Origin: Microcoleaceae cyanobacterium UBA9251
GTDB taxonomy: Bacteria; Cyanobacteriota; Cyanobacteriia; Cyanobacteriales; Microcoleaceae
NCBI GenBank assembly: GCA_003542015.1
Contig: DPLL01000267.1
Location: 6,770 to 18,500 of the forward strand
Length of the DNA: 11,731 nt
Direction: 5' to 3'
In this document: in pieces, positions 1-7,216 of the stretch
How positions within the stretch are numbered: position 1 is the first letter of the stretch
Layout of the letters: each line of letters begins with the position of its first letter
The notes under the pieces: generated by a model
The model's database searches: none
What the model saw: only the letters and a program-made list of their open reading frames with translations
What the model was told of the DNA's origin: nothing
Made by a program: the position numbers and the translations under genes

Positions 1-223
1 TTTGAAAACACGCCCTAGGGCCAGGTCGGACAAAAGTATGATAACTATGTTTTGTGACTTTTAAACTTATCTTAATCTCAAAAAAACCCTGATTCCTCTA
101 TCGATCGCCAGAATCTGTGTCTGATTTACTCTGTCTACGGATAATTTATCGGTCATCGGTGAATTTTCCCGGATGGGAACCGCTTCAACCTGTTAGTTGA
201 AAAAACAGAGTAGATTTAGTAAT

Positions 224-2038
224 ATGGCTAGTGACTTTTCTTTTAAATCTCAAGTCAAATTAGACAAAAATGGCTTGGATAATACTGCACAGCGCCGCAG
301 TCGATCGCTCCAAGTCATGATTTTTATGCTGATAGTCACTACCTTAGTCACATTGCCCCTATTTCGTCTAGCCGAACTGCAATTGATACAGGGAGCTTAT
401 AACCGACAACGGGCAGAAAATAACCGGATTCGCCCAGTTTCAGTAGCAGCGAACCGCGGTCAAATTTTAGACCGTAGCGGCAAAATTTTGGCGGCCAACC
501 GCAGCTCTCGATCGGTATATTTGTGGCCAAAAGAGCGATCGGCCCAGGAGTGGCAAAAAGCCGCCGCTACACTCAGCCCCATAGTAAACATCCCTGCCGC
601 TGAAATTGTCAAAAAGATCGACCAGGCAGGCTATAAATCCGCCCTACCAGTGCGAATTAGTAAGGATATAGATGTTGGTACTTTCGTCGCTTTGAAAGAA
701 CAAGCTAATACTTTGCGGGGAGTAGAAATTCGCGTAGAATCGAATCGCGACTATCCTAATCAGCAATTAGCATCCCATCTTTTGGGATACGTTGGTGAAG
801 CTAGTTTAGATGAATTAAAAGCTAATCCTGAATATCCGATGGGAATGATCGTCGGTAAAATGGGAGTTGAAAAATTAGTTAATCCCACTTTAGAGGGTGT
901 TTGGGGAAGCCGTTTGATTGAGGTAAATGCTAAGGGCGAAGACATCCAAGATTTAGGTGAACAAACTCCTGTTCCCGGCAAGTCTGTGCAGCTAACTTTA
1001 GATTTAAATATGCAGAAAACTGCGGAAAAAGCTTTGGGTAATCGCCTGGGTGCTGTTGTGGCGATCGATGTCAAAACCGGAGCTCTTTTAACAATGGCTA
1101 GTTGGCCGACATTTGACCCAAATATTTTCACCCGCAGGGTAAGTCAAAAAGAATGGGATCGGCTGCAAGGGCCCGACAAACCATTTTTAAATCGGGCAGT
1201 TCAAGGTTATCCAGTCGGTAGCACTTTTAAAATTGTGACTTCTGTTGCGGGGATGGAATCGGGCAAGTTTTCTCCTAGTTCGACTTTGGTAAGTTCTGCT
1301 TCAATTAACATCGGCGGAGTTACCTTTAACGAACACAGCGCCGGTTACGGCGCGATCGGTTTCCGCGATGCTTTAGCCTACAGCAGCAATACGTTTTTCT
1401 ATCAAGTAGGCATGGCTGCGGGGCCGGAACAAATGTCGAAATGGGCTAAGGAAATGGGGATTGGCGGCAGTATTAATTTAGGTCTTTTGGGTTTGGATGC
1501 GGCCAATCACGGTCAAGTTCCGACACCGGCAATGAAAAAGAAAATGTATGGGGAAGATTGGTATGTTGCCGATACAGTCACGATGTCGATCGGTCAAGGT
1601 TTGGTACTTTGTACTCCCTTAGAATTGGCTGTGATGGTGTCAACTGTTGCCAATGGTGGTTGGCGAGTGCAGCCACATTTGTTGGCCTCTCAAACCAATA
1701 CTCCAATCACTAAAAAAGTCAAAACTGCGATTAAGCCGGCAACTTTGAATGTCGTTCGCCAAGGATTGATTGACGTGGTGCTAAAAGGTACTGGCAGAGC
1801 CATGAATGATGGTACTATTCCTTTGAGTGGTGGCAAAACTGGGACGGTGGAAATGCCCGGTCATCCTGACAATTCTATGTATGTGGGTTTTGCTCCTGCT
1901 GATAAACCGGAAGTGGCGATCGCAGTTATAGTTGAAGGGGGCGGATTTGGTTCTGTATCGGCGGCACCAATTGCTCAAGAGGTATTTAGAACCTATTTTC
2001 AAAAGCAGGGTTTTAAACCTACTAATAAGAAGCCTTAA
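224..2038 (+). CDS. mrdA: Penicillin-binding protein 2 (class B transpeptidase)
   Basis: This is a class B penicillin-binding protein: an inner-membrane D,D-transpeptidase that cross-links peptidoglycan, normally with a SEDS glycosyltransferase such as RodA, for wall elongation. One membrane anchor lies near residues 30-51 after a polar N-terminus. A dimerization domain with an NRGQILDRSG segment follows, then the penicillin-binding domain. Counting from ATG 224, all three catalytic motifs are present: STFK with the acyl-serine near 333, SSN near 387 and KTG near 538. The length (604 aa) is normal for the family. An in-frame TTG at 197 would add nine residues (MKKQSRFSN). Neither start has a convincing ribosome-binding site, so ATG is preferred. 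The gene converges on the gene at 2327-3133. The PBP2 (mrdA-like) versus PBP3 (ftsI-like) assignment rests on overall appearance; the transpeptidase function is secure. Confidence 0.93.
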   Translation: MASDFSFKSQVKLDKNGLDNTAQRRSRSLQVMIFMLIVTTLVTLPLFRLAELQLIQGAYNRQRAENNRIRPVSVAANRGQILDRSGKILAANRSSRSVYLWPKERSAQEWQKAAATLSPIVNIPAAEIVKKIDQAGYKSALPVRISKDIDVGTFVALKEQANTLRGVEIRVESNRDYPNQQLASHLLGYVGEASLDELKANPEYPMGMIVGKMGVEKLVNPTLEGVWGSRLIEVNAKGEDIQDLGEQTPVPGKSVQLTLDLNMQKTAEKALGNRLGAVVAIDVKTGALLTMASWPTFDPNIFTRRVSQKEWDRLQGPDKPFLNRAVQGYPVGSTFKIVTSVAGMESGKFSPSSTLVSSASINIGGVTFNEHSAGYGAIGFRDALAYSSNTFFYQVGMAAGPEQMSKWAKEMGIGGSINLGLLGLDAANHGQVPTPAMKKKMYGEDWYVADTVTMSIGQGLVLCTPLELAVMVSTVANGGWRVQPHLLASQTNTPITKKVKTAIKPATLNVVRQGLIDVVLKGTGRAMNDGTIPLSGGKTGTVEMPGHPDNSMYVGFAPADKPEVAIAVIVEGGGFGSVSAAPIAQEVFRTYFQKQGFKPTNKKP

Positions 2039-2040
2039 TA

Positions 2041-2326
2041 GTCAGTAGTGAGTTGTTATTGGTTACTTGTTATTGGTTAATTGTTATTGGTTACTTGTTA
2101 TTGGTTACTTGTTATTGGTTAGTGGTTGTTAGGTGTTATTGGTTACTGGTTGCATCGGAATAATATATTTGGATGATGTTAGTGCGAGCGGGACGCTGGC
2201 ACTACATAATTCCGATGCCATCAGATTTGATATTATTGGTTACTCGTTGATTGTTACCAATAACCAATAACCAATAACTAACAACCAATAACCAATAACT
2301 AATAACTAATAACCAATAACTACTAA
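2041..2326. repeat. Large inverted-repeat block between convergent genes
   Basis: The left arm (about 2054-2147) is a 14-bp tandem array of TGTTATTGGTTACT. Four nearly identical units start at 2054, 2068, 2082 and 2096, with more degenerate ones after. The right arm (about 2250-2326) is the complementary sense, repeats of ACCAATA ending right at the stop codon of the minus-strand gene. Transcribed from either side, the arms can pair into a long hairpin, so the block could act as a bidirectional transcript end for the two convergent genes. It has no unique spacers and is not a CRISPR. Terminator function is inference. Confidence 0.8.
2152..2218. repeat. Nested palindromic element inside the repeat block
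   Basis: Terminal arms GCATCGGAAT (2152-2161) and ATTCCGATGC (2209-2218) are perfectly complementary. Inside them a second stem runs from TAGTGC (2180-2185) plus AGCG (2187-2190) to CGCT (2194-2197) plus GCACTA (2199-2204), with one G-G mismatch and a GGA loop. This nested, compact, non-coding structure in the apex of a larger hairpin looks like a small interspersed (REP- or MITE-like) element. I recognise the GCGAGCGGGACGC type of core as common in Oscillatoriales genomes, from memory only. Confidence 0.65.
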
Positions 2327-3133
2327 CTAATTTCCAGTTCGATCCAAAATTATCATTTCCGAACCAATCACCGGACTTCTAGCTATTAGTTGTCCTTCCA
2401 GATTCAGAACTTCTAACTTACTAAAATCTAGTAAATTAGCTTCTTTAAACATTTTAGTTACTAGCTGATTTTGTTCCAATTCGCTGAGTAAGTACCAATC
2501 TTCAGCTAATTTCACTGTCAAAATACTGCTGGAAAAATTAGCTTCAAACGACTTAACCAAACCGCCGCCAAGTCGATCGGTAATTTCAGCAATTTGATTT
2601 TGAATCCCAGCAATCAGAGACTGTTCCGGTGTCAGTGGTGGCGGCGGGACAATTTCTAAGGGGTTCGGTGCTGTCGGTGCAACTAAATCGGGTAAATTGC
2701 TTTTAAATTCGGTAGATTGTGGCGCTGAAGGTGCAACAATATCGGGCAAATTTGCAGGTGATTCGATCGCTATTTTAGCCGCTGGTTTTCCCGATAAAAT
2801 ATTCAGAGTTAAACCGACAATCGCGATCGCAATTGCTGCTATTGCTGCATTCAAAATTGGCTCGGATAGCTTCTGACTGAGGGATGCGGGCAAAATCGAT
2901 CGCACTAGCTTCACCATACTTTGCCAAAGTAAACCGAATTTCTCTAAAAAACTGCCTTGAGTGCTTGTTGCTACAGACTTACGATCGGATTTTACAGCAA
3001 CTTTTGGTGTGGGAACGGCGTTAATTTCTGCTACAACAGTTTCAGGAGTTGCAGACTTTGGGGCCGAGTCAATCTCCGGTGTTGGAGATTGAGACGGTTC
3101 TGGAGTTGGCTGGTTTGTTTGTTCTTCTGACAT
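2327..3133 (-). CDS. Membrane-anchored protein of unknown function
   Basis: I do not recognise a named family. Counting from ATG 3133 (268 aa), residues 1-45 are rich in Pro, Thr, Ser and Glu. A basic amphipathic stretch follows, then one strong membrane helix near 93-113 (ILNAAIAAIAIAIVGLTLNIL, hydrophobic and Ala/Ile-rich). A Pro-rich linker contains an 11-residue repeat (NLPDIVAPSAP near 128, NLPDLVAPTAP near 146). A compact C-terminal domain of about 95 residues (from LTPEQSL) ends the protein. The layout suggests a cytoplasmic disordered tail, one membrane span and a small domain on the far side, but orientation is not proven. The start at 3133 is chosen because AGAGGCAG lies just upstream; an in-frame TTG at 3157 would add eight residues. 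It is divergent from the phosphoesterase at 3222. Confidence 0.75.
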   Translation of the reverse strand: MSEEQTNQPTPEPSQSPTPEIDSAPKSATPETVVAEINAVPTPKVAVKSDRKSVATSTQGSFLEKFGLLWQSMVKLVRSILPASLSQKLSEPILNAAIAAIAIAIVGLTLNILSGKPAAKIAIESPANLPDIVAPSAPQSTEFKSNLPDLVAPTAPNPLEIVPPPPLTPEQSLIAGIQNQIAEITDRLGGGLVKSFEANFSSSILTVKLAEDWYLLSELEQNQLVTKMFKEANLLDFSKLEVLNLEGQLIARSPVIGSEMIILDRTGN

Positions 3134-3221
3134 TTTTTCTGCCTCTGGGCCTTGCAAATATACTTAAATGGGATTAATTTTAGTTGAGTTATCTCAGTCC
3201 TAATTTATCATTTTATTAGTT
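3134..3221. promoter_or_regulatory. Divergent promoter region (88 bp)
   Basis: This is the only non-coding DNA between two divergent genes (start codons at 3133 on the minus strand and 3222 on the plus strand), so it must carry both promoters. It is AT-rich, but I could not pick convincing -35/-10 pairs in either direction. On the minus strand the AGAGG ribosome-binding site for the 3133 gene lies in its first 20 bases. Confidence 0.4.
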
Positions 3222-4157
3222 ATGAGCATCAAACGTCGTTACTTTCTGATTTTAGGCAGTCTCAGCAGCTTAGGTTTGGCGGGAATCTGGAAAATGTTTC
3301 AGCTTCAGACTTCCTGGGGTACAGACGCCAATGCTGCTGTGCTTCCTGGTGTTGAGGGAGAAAGGGCGATCGCCCCTTTACCCACCACACCACCTATTTT
3401 ACGCTTTATGGCGATCGCGGACACAGGTACCGGTGCCGAGGGCCAGTATGCTGTGGCTGAGGCGATGACGCAATATCACAAGCAAAACCCTTTTAATCTG
3501 GCTATTCTCGCCGGCGACAATATCTATAATAACGGCGAAATTGATAAAATTAATGCTGTTTTTGAGCGCCCTTATCAGTCGTTATTGCAGCAAGGCGTAA
3601 AATTTTATGCTTGTTTGGGAAATCACGATATCCGTACAGCTAACGGCGACCCGCAAGTTAAATATGCGGGTTTTAATATGCAAGGTCGCTACTACACTTT
3701 TCGGCGCGATGACCTACAGTTTTTTGCTTTAGATACTAATCATAATGCGGATTGGAAAAATCAGCTAATTTGGCTGGAAAAAGAGTTGAGTCAGAGCACA
3801 GCACCTTGGAAAGTTGTATTCGGTCATCATCAAATTTATTCCTCTGGTATATACGGATTGAATCAACCTTTTATTAAGACTTTAACGCCTTTATTTCAAA
3901 AGTACGGCGTGCAGCTTTATATCAATGGACATGAACATAGTTACGAACGAACTCGTTCGATTAATGGCACGACTTATCTAATTTGTGGTGCTGGCGCTGG
4001 TACTCGTCCGGTGGGGCGTTCTGAATGGACGGAGTATTCTGCTAGTCGGTTGAGTTTTGCGACGTTTGATGTTTATGAAGACCGGATGTTTGTGAGTGCG
4101 ATTGGTACGGACAAGCGGGTTTTTGACCGGGGAGTGATTCAAGTGCGATCGGCTTAA
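3222..4157 (+). CDS. Exported metallophosphoesterase, purple acid phosphatase-like
   Basis: This calcineurin-like phosphoesterase of the purple/tartrate-resistant acid phosphatase type probably hydrolyses phosphate monoesters outside the cytoplasm. The metal-ligand motifs appear in canonical order: DTG with Asp67, GDNIY (98-102), GNHD (133-136), GHH (201-203) and GHEH (236-239). The N-terminus reads IKRRYFLILGS followed by a hydrophobic stretch to about residue 21. The RRxFL pattern fits a Tat signal peptide, and Tat export of pre-folded metalloenzymes would make sense; a Sec signal or uncleaved anchor is the alternative. The length (311 aa) is normal for bacterial single-domain members. Phosphate scavenging is an inference from the family and location; I see no recognisable Pho box upstream. 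Substrate unknown. Confidence 0.88.
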   Translation: MSIKRRYFLILGSLSSLGLAGIWKMFQLQTSWGTDANAAVLPGVEGERAIAPLPTTPPILRFMAIADTGTGAEGQYAVAEAMTQYHKQNPFNLAILAGDNIYNNGEIDKINAVFERPYQSLLQQGVKFYACLGNHDIRTANGDPQVKYAGFNMQGRYYTFRRDDLQFFALDTNHNADWKNQLIWLEKELSQSTAPWKVVFGHHQIYSSGIYGLNQPFIKTLTPLFQKYGVQLYINGHEHSYERTRSINGTTYLICGAGAGTRPVGRSEWTEYSASRLSFATFDVYEDRMFVSAIGTDKRVFDRGVIQVRSA

Positions 4158-4251
4158 TTCAGATTGTTTTTCCAGACATATCAGATAAATAGAACTATGT
4201 CAAGCTGTCTTTGTTTGATATATTTAACTGGGACTTACATCTTAAATAAAT

Positions 4252-4351
4252 TAGGACTTCACGGGTGGTCAGAAACCGGGTTTTTTCGTAGATTTCTCGT
4301 TAATAATCTTAGAATTTTCAGAGAAACCCGGTTTCTTTGCGTAAGTCCTAT
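4252..4351. repeat. Interspersed imperfect inverted repeat
   Basis: The left arm (4252-4287) reads TAGGACTT, then ACGGG and AGAAACCGGGTTTTTT. The right arm (4321-4351) is the complement: GAGAAACCCGGTTTC, then TTTGCGTAAGTCCTA. The arms agree over about 30 positions with small gaps and enclose some 33 bases. The AGAAACCGGGTTTCT and AGGACTTACGCA words are, from memory, recurrent in Oscillatoriales genomes. It lies directly upstream of the restriction-modification promoter and could be a MITE remnant, or an RNA hairpin ending transcription from the phosphoesterase gene. Confidence 0.65.
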
Positions 4352-4369
4352 AAATATCAGCATTACCTC

Positions 4370-4398
4370 TTGACTTGAACTAAAATTCAACGTACAAT
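4370..4398 (+). promoter_or_regulatory. Sigma70-type promoter of the restriction-modification operon
   Basis: TTGACT (4370-4375) and TACAAT (4393-4398) are separated by exactly 17 bp, a near-consensus vegetative promoter 38 bases before the methylase start codon. The -10 box overlaps a short palindrome, ACAAT-GT-ATTGT (4394-4405), which could be an operator. The methylase GTG start at 4436 is preceded by GAGG at 4425-4428, a good ribosome-binding site. Confidence 0.65.
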
Positions 4399-4435
4399 GT
4401 ATTGTTCTTTGATAGGTAGCATTAGAGGTATCTGA

Positions 4436-5308
4436 GTGAGCAATACGTCCGTAAGAGTAAAAACTAATCCCTTAGTAAGACCTTTCTTGAAGTGGGCTGG
4501 AGGTAAAAGGCAATTATTGCCAGAAATTCTTAAGTATATTCCTAAGCATATAAATAAACATACATACTATGAGCCTTTTATAGGTGGAGGCGCACTCTTG
4601 TTTGAGTTACAACCCCCAAAAGCTGCGATCAACGATCGCAACAAAGAACTAATTAACTGCTATCAAGTGATCAGAGACTCATTAGATGAGCTAAGGTCGG
4701 AATTAAGCAAGGATAAATATAGCAATAGTGAAACGTCTTATTATAAGATGAGAGACTTAGATCGTTGTTCAAAAAAATATGCAAAATTGTCTGAAGTGCA
4801 AAAAGCAGCACGGATCATTTATCTAAATAAAACCTGCTATAATGGTTTATTTAGGGTGAATTCCCAAGGTCAGTTTAATGTTCCCTTTGGCAGATATAAA
4901 AATCCAAATTTTTTAGATGACGTTGTTTTAAGCTCAGTGAATAAATACTTAAATAGCAATGATATCACACTGTCAAATCAGGATTTTCAAGAAGCTGTTG
5001 AAGATGCCAAACAAGGAGATTTTGTTTATTTAGATCCTCCTTACGATCCTGTTTCGGAAACAGCTTCTTTTACTGGGTATGATGTGAATGGCTTTAATAG
5101 AGACGAACAATCACGACTAAAAAAAGTTTTTGACGATCTAACTGCCAGAGGTTGTAAGGTGATGATGAGTAATTCTTGTACGGATTTTATTCTGGATTTG
5201 TACCAGGATTATCAGGTCAAAAAAGTTAGAGCAACGAGAAGTATCAACTCAAATGCCTTGAAAAGAGGTATGGTTAATGAAGTATTAGTTTTAAATTATG
5301 AAGTTTAG
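4436..5308 (+). CDS. Type II DNA adenine-N6 methyltransferase (Dam/DpnM-like, D12 class)
   Basis: This enzyme transfers a methyl group from S-adenosylmethionine to adenine N6 in a short DNA site, protecting host DNA from the nuclease encoded next door. Motifs of the alpha (D12) class appear in order: FLKWAGGKRQLL (17-28), YEPFIGGGALLF near 45-56 (AdoMet pocket), NGLFRVNSQGQFNVPFGRY (136-154) and catalytic DPPY (200-203). The NGLFRVN...FNVPFG block and the FTGYDVNGF stretch resemble GATC-specific Dam/DpnM enzymes, so GATC is the most likely target, though other sites occur in this class. The length (290 aa) matches DpnM-type enzymes. GTG 4436 is chosen because of the GAGG seven bases upstream. 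It is followed after 11 bases by the restriction gene, so the two are almost certainly co-transcribed. Confidence 0.92.
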   Translation: MSNTSVRVKTNPLVRPFLKWAGGKRQLLPEILKYIPKHINKHTYYEPFIGGGALLFELQPPKAAINDRNKELINCYQVIRDSLDELRSELSKDKYSNSETSYYKMRDLDRCSKKYAKLSEVQKAARIIYLNKTCYNGLFRVNSQGQFNVPFGRYKNPNFLDDVVLSSVNKYLNSNDITLSNQDFQEAVEDAKQGDFVYLDPPYDPVSETASFTGYDVNGFNRDEQSRLKKVFDDLTARGCKVMMSNSCTDFILDLYQDYQVKKVRATRSINSNALKRGMVNEVLVLNYEV

Positions 5309-5319
5309 GATCGATAAAT

Positions 5320-6609
5320 ATGAGTAAAAGCAAGAAAACTGCAAACGATCGAGCTTGGGAAACACTGTTTGAAAGGCATCATATCTTAGAAGAGGTAGAT
5401 AAAAATGGTTTTTTTGAAATAGAATCGGCTCAAATTAATCAGGAAAGAGAAAGTAGGCTGATGGCCAAGTTCGATCACTCTGTTAATTTGCCAGAGCTCT
5501 TTCGAGACAATCATTTATCAATCTTGCCAATTTCTCGCTCTAAATATGTGATCGGTAAGTTTGATACACACTTGAAAGTTGGATATGATAGTGAGATAGA
5601 AGTAATACCTGTTGAATTTCCAGCAGAGATAGAGAGTATAGATTACACAAATTTATATTCTGAAAGTTCGGCATTGCACTGTGCATTTAATATCGGTATT
5701 ATAGATGATTTAGTCGGTGAAAAAACAGCTTATACTGTTTCTGGGAGAATGTCTACAGAGTCTTTTGACTTTAACATAAATCACCTCGCCAACAAACCCT
5801 ATTCAATCAAGGTTAAAAATTCTCAGTGTGAGATAGATGCAGGATTTGAAAGTGACAACTATTTTGTATTGATCGAAGCTAAGAACTATGCGATCGAGGA
5901 TTTTTTGATTCGACAACTTTACTATCCCTACAGATTGTGGTCAAAAAAAATCACCAAAAAAGTGATTCCAGTATTGATGACATACTCTAACGATGTTTTT
6001 AGTTTTTTTATTTATGAATTTAGCAACGATCGAGATTATAACTCTTTGAGACTGAGAGAACAAAAGAATTATACGATCGCTCCCGAACAAATACAACGGA
6101 GTGATGTTGCTCATGTGTTCAATAATATTGAAGTAATTGCAGAGCCAGATGTTCCCTTCCCACAAGCTGATAAATTTGAGAGAGTAGTAGATTTATTATC
6201 ATTGTTATTAGAAAAAGATTTAACTCAGGATGATATTACAGAAAATTATGAGTTTAATGTCAGGCAGACTCAATATTACACGGCTGCTGGTCGATATATT
6301 GGACTGATCGATAAATATCAAAACCCCGTAACTCGTAAAGTGACTTTTGGTTTAACGAATGAAGGTAGGTCAATATTAGGTATGAGGCACTTGCTAAAAT
6401 ATCTAGCTTTAATTAAAAAGATTCTCGAACATGAAGTTTTTCATCAAGTATTTGAGTTAACGTTCGAGGGGGGAGAAATTCCGTCAAAAGATGCAATTTG
6501 TCAAGTAATGTCAAAATATCACTTACAAATCCAGGATACAACTATAGAAAGGCGTTACTGTACTGTCCGAAGCTGGGTCAGTTGGATTTTGTCACAGATC
6601 AAAGATTAA
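5320..6609 (+). CDS. Type II restriction endonuclease (PD-(D/E)XK-like)
   Basis: This is a probable restriction enzyme partner of the upstream methylase. The gene-pair context is the main evidence. The protein also contains a likely PD-(D/E)XK core: EIDAGFE with Asp173, then a hydrophobic strand and IEAKN with Glu186 and Lys188, the D-x12-ExK spacing typical of the fold. The C-terminal third (about 285-429) has charged helices and a segment reading as a winged-helix-like unit (RQTQYYTAAGRYIGLI...VTFGLTNEGR). At 429 aa it is much longer than the GATC cutters DpnII or MboI (about 280-290 aa), so it is not a simple homologue of those and its site cannot be read from sequence. AGGA lies nine bases before ATG 5320; that leader also contains a GATC. 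No C (controller) gene is present. Confidence 0.78.
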   Translation: MSKSKKTANDRAWETLFERHHILEEVDKNGFFEIESAQINQERESRLMAKFDHSVNLPELFRDNHLSILPISRSKYVIGKFDTHLKVGYDSEIEVIPVEFPAEIESIDYTNLYSESSALHCAFNIGIIDDLVGEKTAYTVSGRMSTESFDFNINHLANKPYSIKVKNSQCEIDAGFESDNYFVLIEAKNYAIEDFLIRQLYYPYRLWSKKITKKVIPVLMTYSNDVFSFFIYEFSNDRDYNSLRLREQKNYTIAPEQIQRSDVAHVFNNIEVIAEPDVPFPQADKFERVVDLLSLLLEKDLTQDDITENYEFNVRQTQYYTAAGRYIGLIDKYQNPVTRKVTFGLTNEGRSILGMRHLLKYLALIKKILEHEVFHQVFELTFEGGEIPSKDAICQVMSKYHLQIQDTTIERRYCTVRSWVSWILSQIKD

Positions 6610-6818
6610 AAGTAGTAGAAATTACGCACAGACTCTACTTGTATGGTGCTGATAGTTGCACCTTACTACATAGATATGGGTTGAGAAGCTATTCCGAGCC
6701 CACTGCCCGATCGCCCCTAACCGACCAATTTAGCTCTGGCTGTGCCAAAATTGTCTAACTCGTTCACAAGTGTTACCAGTTAAAGATGAAACTGTGACAT
6801 CTTAACCCCACCAAGCTC
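6610..6818. other. Intergenic region, no recognisable gene
   Basis: These 209 bases separate the restriction gene from the Ycf33-type gene. An open frame of 86 codons crosses from inside the restriction gene into this stretch, but it has no ribosome-binding site, no recognisable domain and poor composition, so I treat it as spurious. No terminator hairpin with a T-run is visible. It must contain the promoter of the downstream gene. Confidence 0.5.
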
Positions 6819-7022
6819 ATGCAAGATTTTATTAATAACGTCTCTCGCTACCCCCGGTTTTTCATTACGATCTGTCTCGGAATCTTCTTTTTCCTGTTCG
6901 AGCGACTCAAACCTCTGCTCGCTCGACCCGCCACTGCGATCGCCCTTGTGAGTTCGATCATAGCCACCTTCGTCTTTCTAACTTTTACACTGCGGGCTAT
7001 GTTAGGTTTGAGCCAGGTTTAA
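6819..7022 (+). CDS. ycf33: DUF751 / Ycf33-family small membrane protein
   Basis: This 67-residue protein is recognisable as the DUF751 (Ycf33) family of cyanobacteria and plastids. It starts MQDFINNVSRYPRFFITICLG and ends with the characteristic TLRAMLGL motif. Two hydrophobic segments (about 12-28 and 39-60) separated by a short basic loop (RLKPLLARP) predict a two-helix membrane protein. The biochemical role of the family is not established; retention in some plastid genomes suggests a thylakoid function. The length is typical. The ribosome-binding site is weak, as is common in cyanobacteria. A HIP1 site (6936-6943) lies inside the gene, as expected for a native gene. Confidence 0.85.
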   Translation: MQDFINNVSRYPRFFITICLGIFFFLFERLKPLLARPATAIALVSSIIATFVFLTFTLRAMLGLSQV

Positions 7023-7122
7023 GGGCAAGCTGAACAGGGAAAAAGGCAGACAAGTCAGATTACCAAGACAAGAGAGCACTTCGACTTCGCAAGCGTGACC
7101 AGTGAGTGTCGATCGCGGGAGG

Positions 7123-7183
7123 GGAATTGACGAATTTTGAGTTTTGAGTTAAAACACCAACTCCCGAATTCACAGCCAATTCC
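7123..7183 (+). other. Three-part nested stem-loop
   Basis: Three sets of arms nest inside each other: GGAATTG (7123-7129) with CAATTCC (7177-7183), GAATT (7132-7136) with AATTC (7167-7171), and GAGTT (7139-7143) with AACTC (7159-7163). That is 17 base pairs in order around a 15-base loop. Part of the word content (GAGTTTTGAGTT) also resembles low-complexity DNA common in cyanobacteria, so it could be a repeat rather than a functional RNA. Confidence 0.5.
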
Positions 7184-7216
7184 TTGGCGATCGCACACTT
7201 ACCAATAGTCACTGCG

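Noticed and set aside
12..21. Palindrome GCCCTAGGGC near the window start
   Set aside because: It is short, isolated and far from the PBP2 start; bases 1-196 otherwise show AT-rich upstream DNA without a clear promoter.
2054..2109. Regular 14-bp repeats resembling a CRISPR array
   Set aside because: Units are directly adjacent with no unique spacers, and their inverted complement follows; no cas genes are present.
4164..4373. 69-codon plus-strand open frame after the phosphoesterase gene
   Set aside because: It is built largely from the inverted repeat at 4252-4351, has no ribosome-binding site and no recognisable composition or domain.
4394..4405. Binding site of a restriction-modification C protein
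   Set aside because: No small helix-turn-helix controller gene lies in or near the operon, so only a generic operator possibility is kept.
6498..6758. 86-codon plus-strand open frame starting inside the nuclease gene
   Set aside because: It overlaps the nuclease C-terminus in another frame, and the remainder lacks protein-like character and a start signal.
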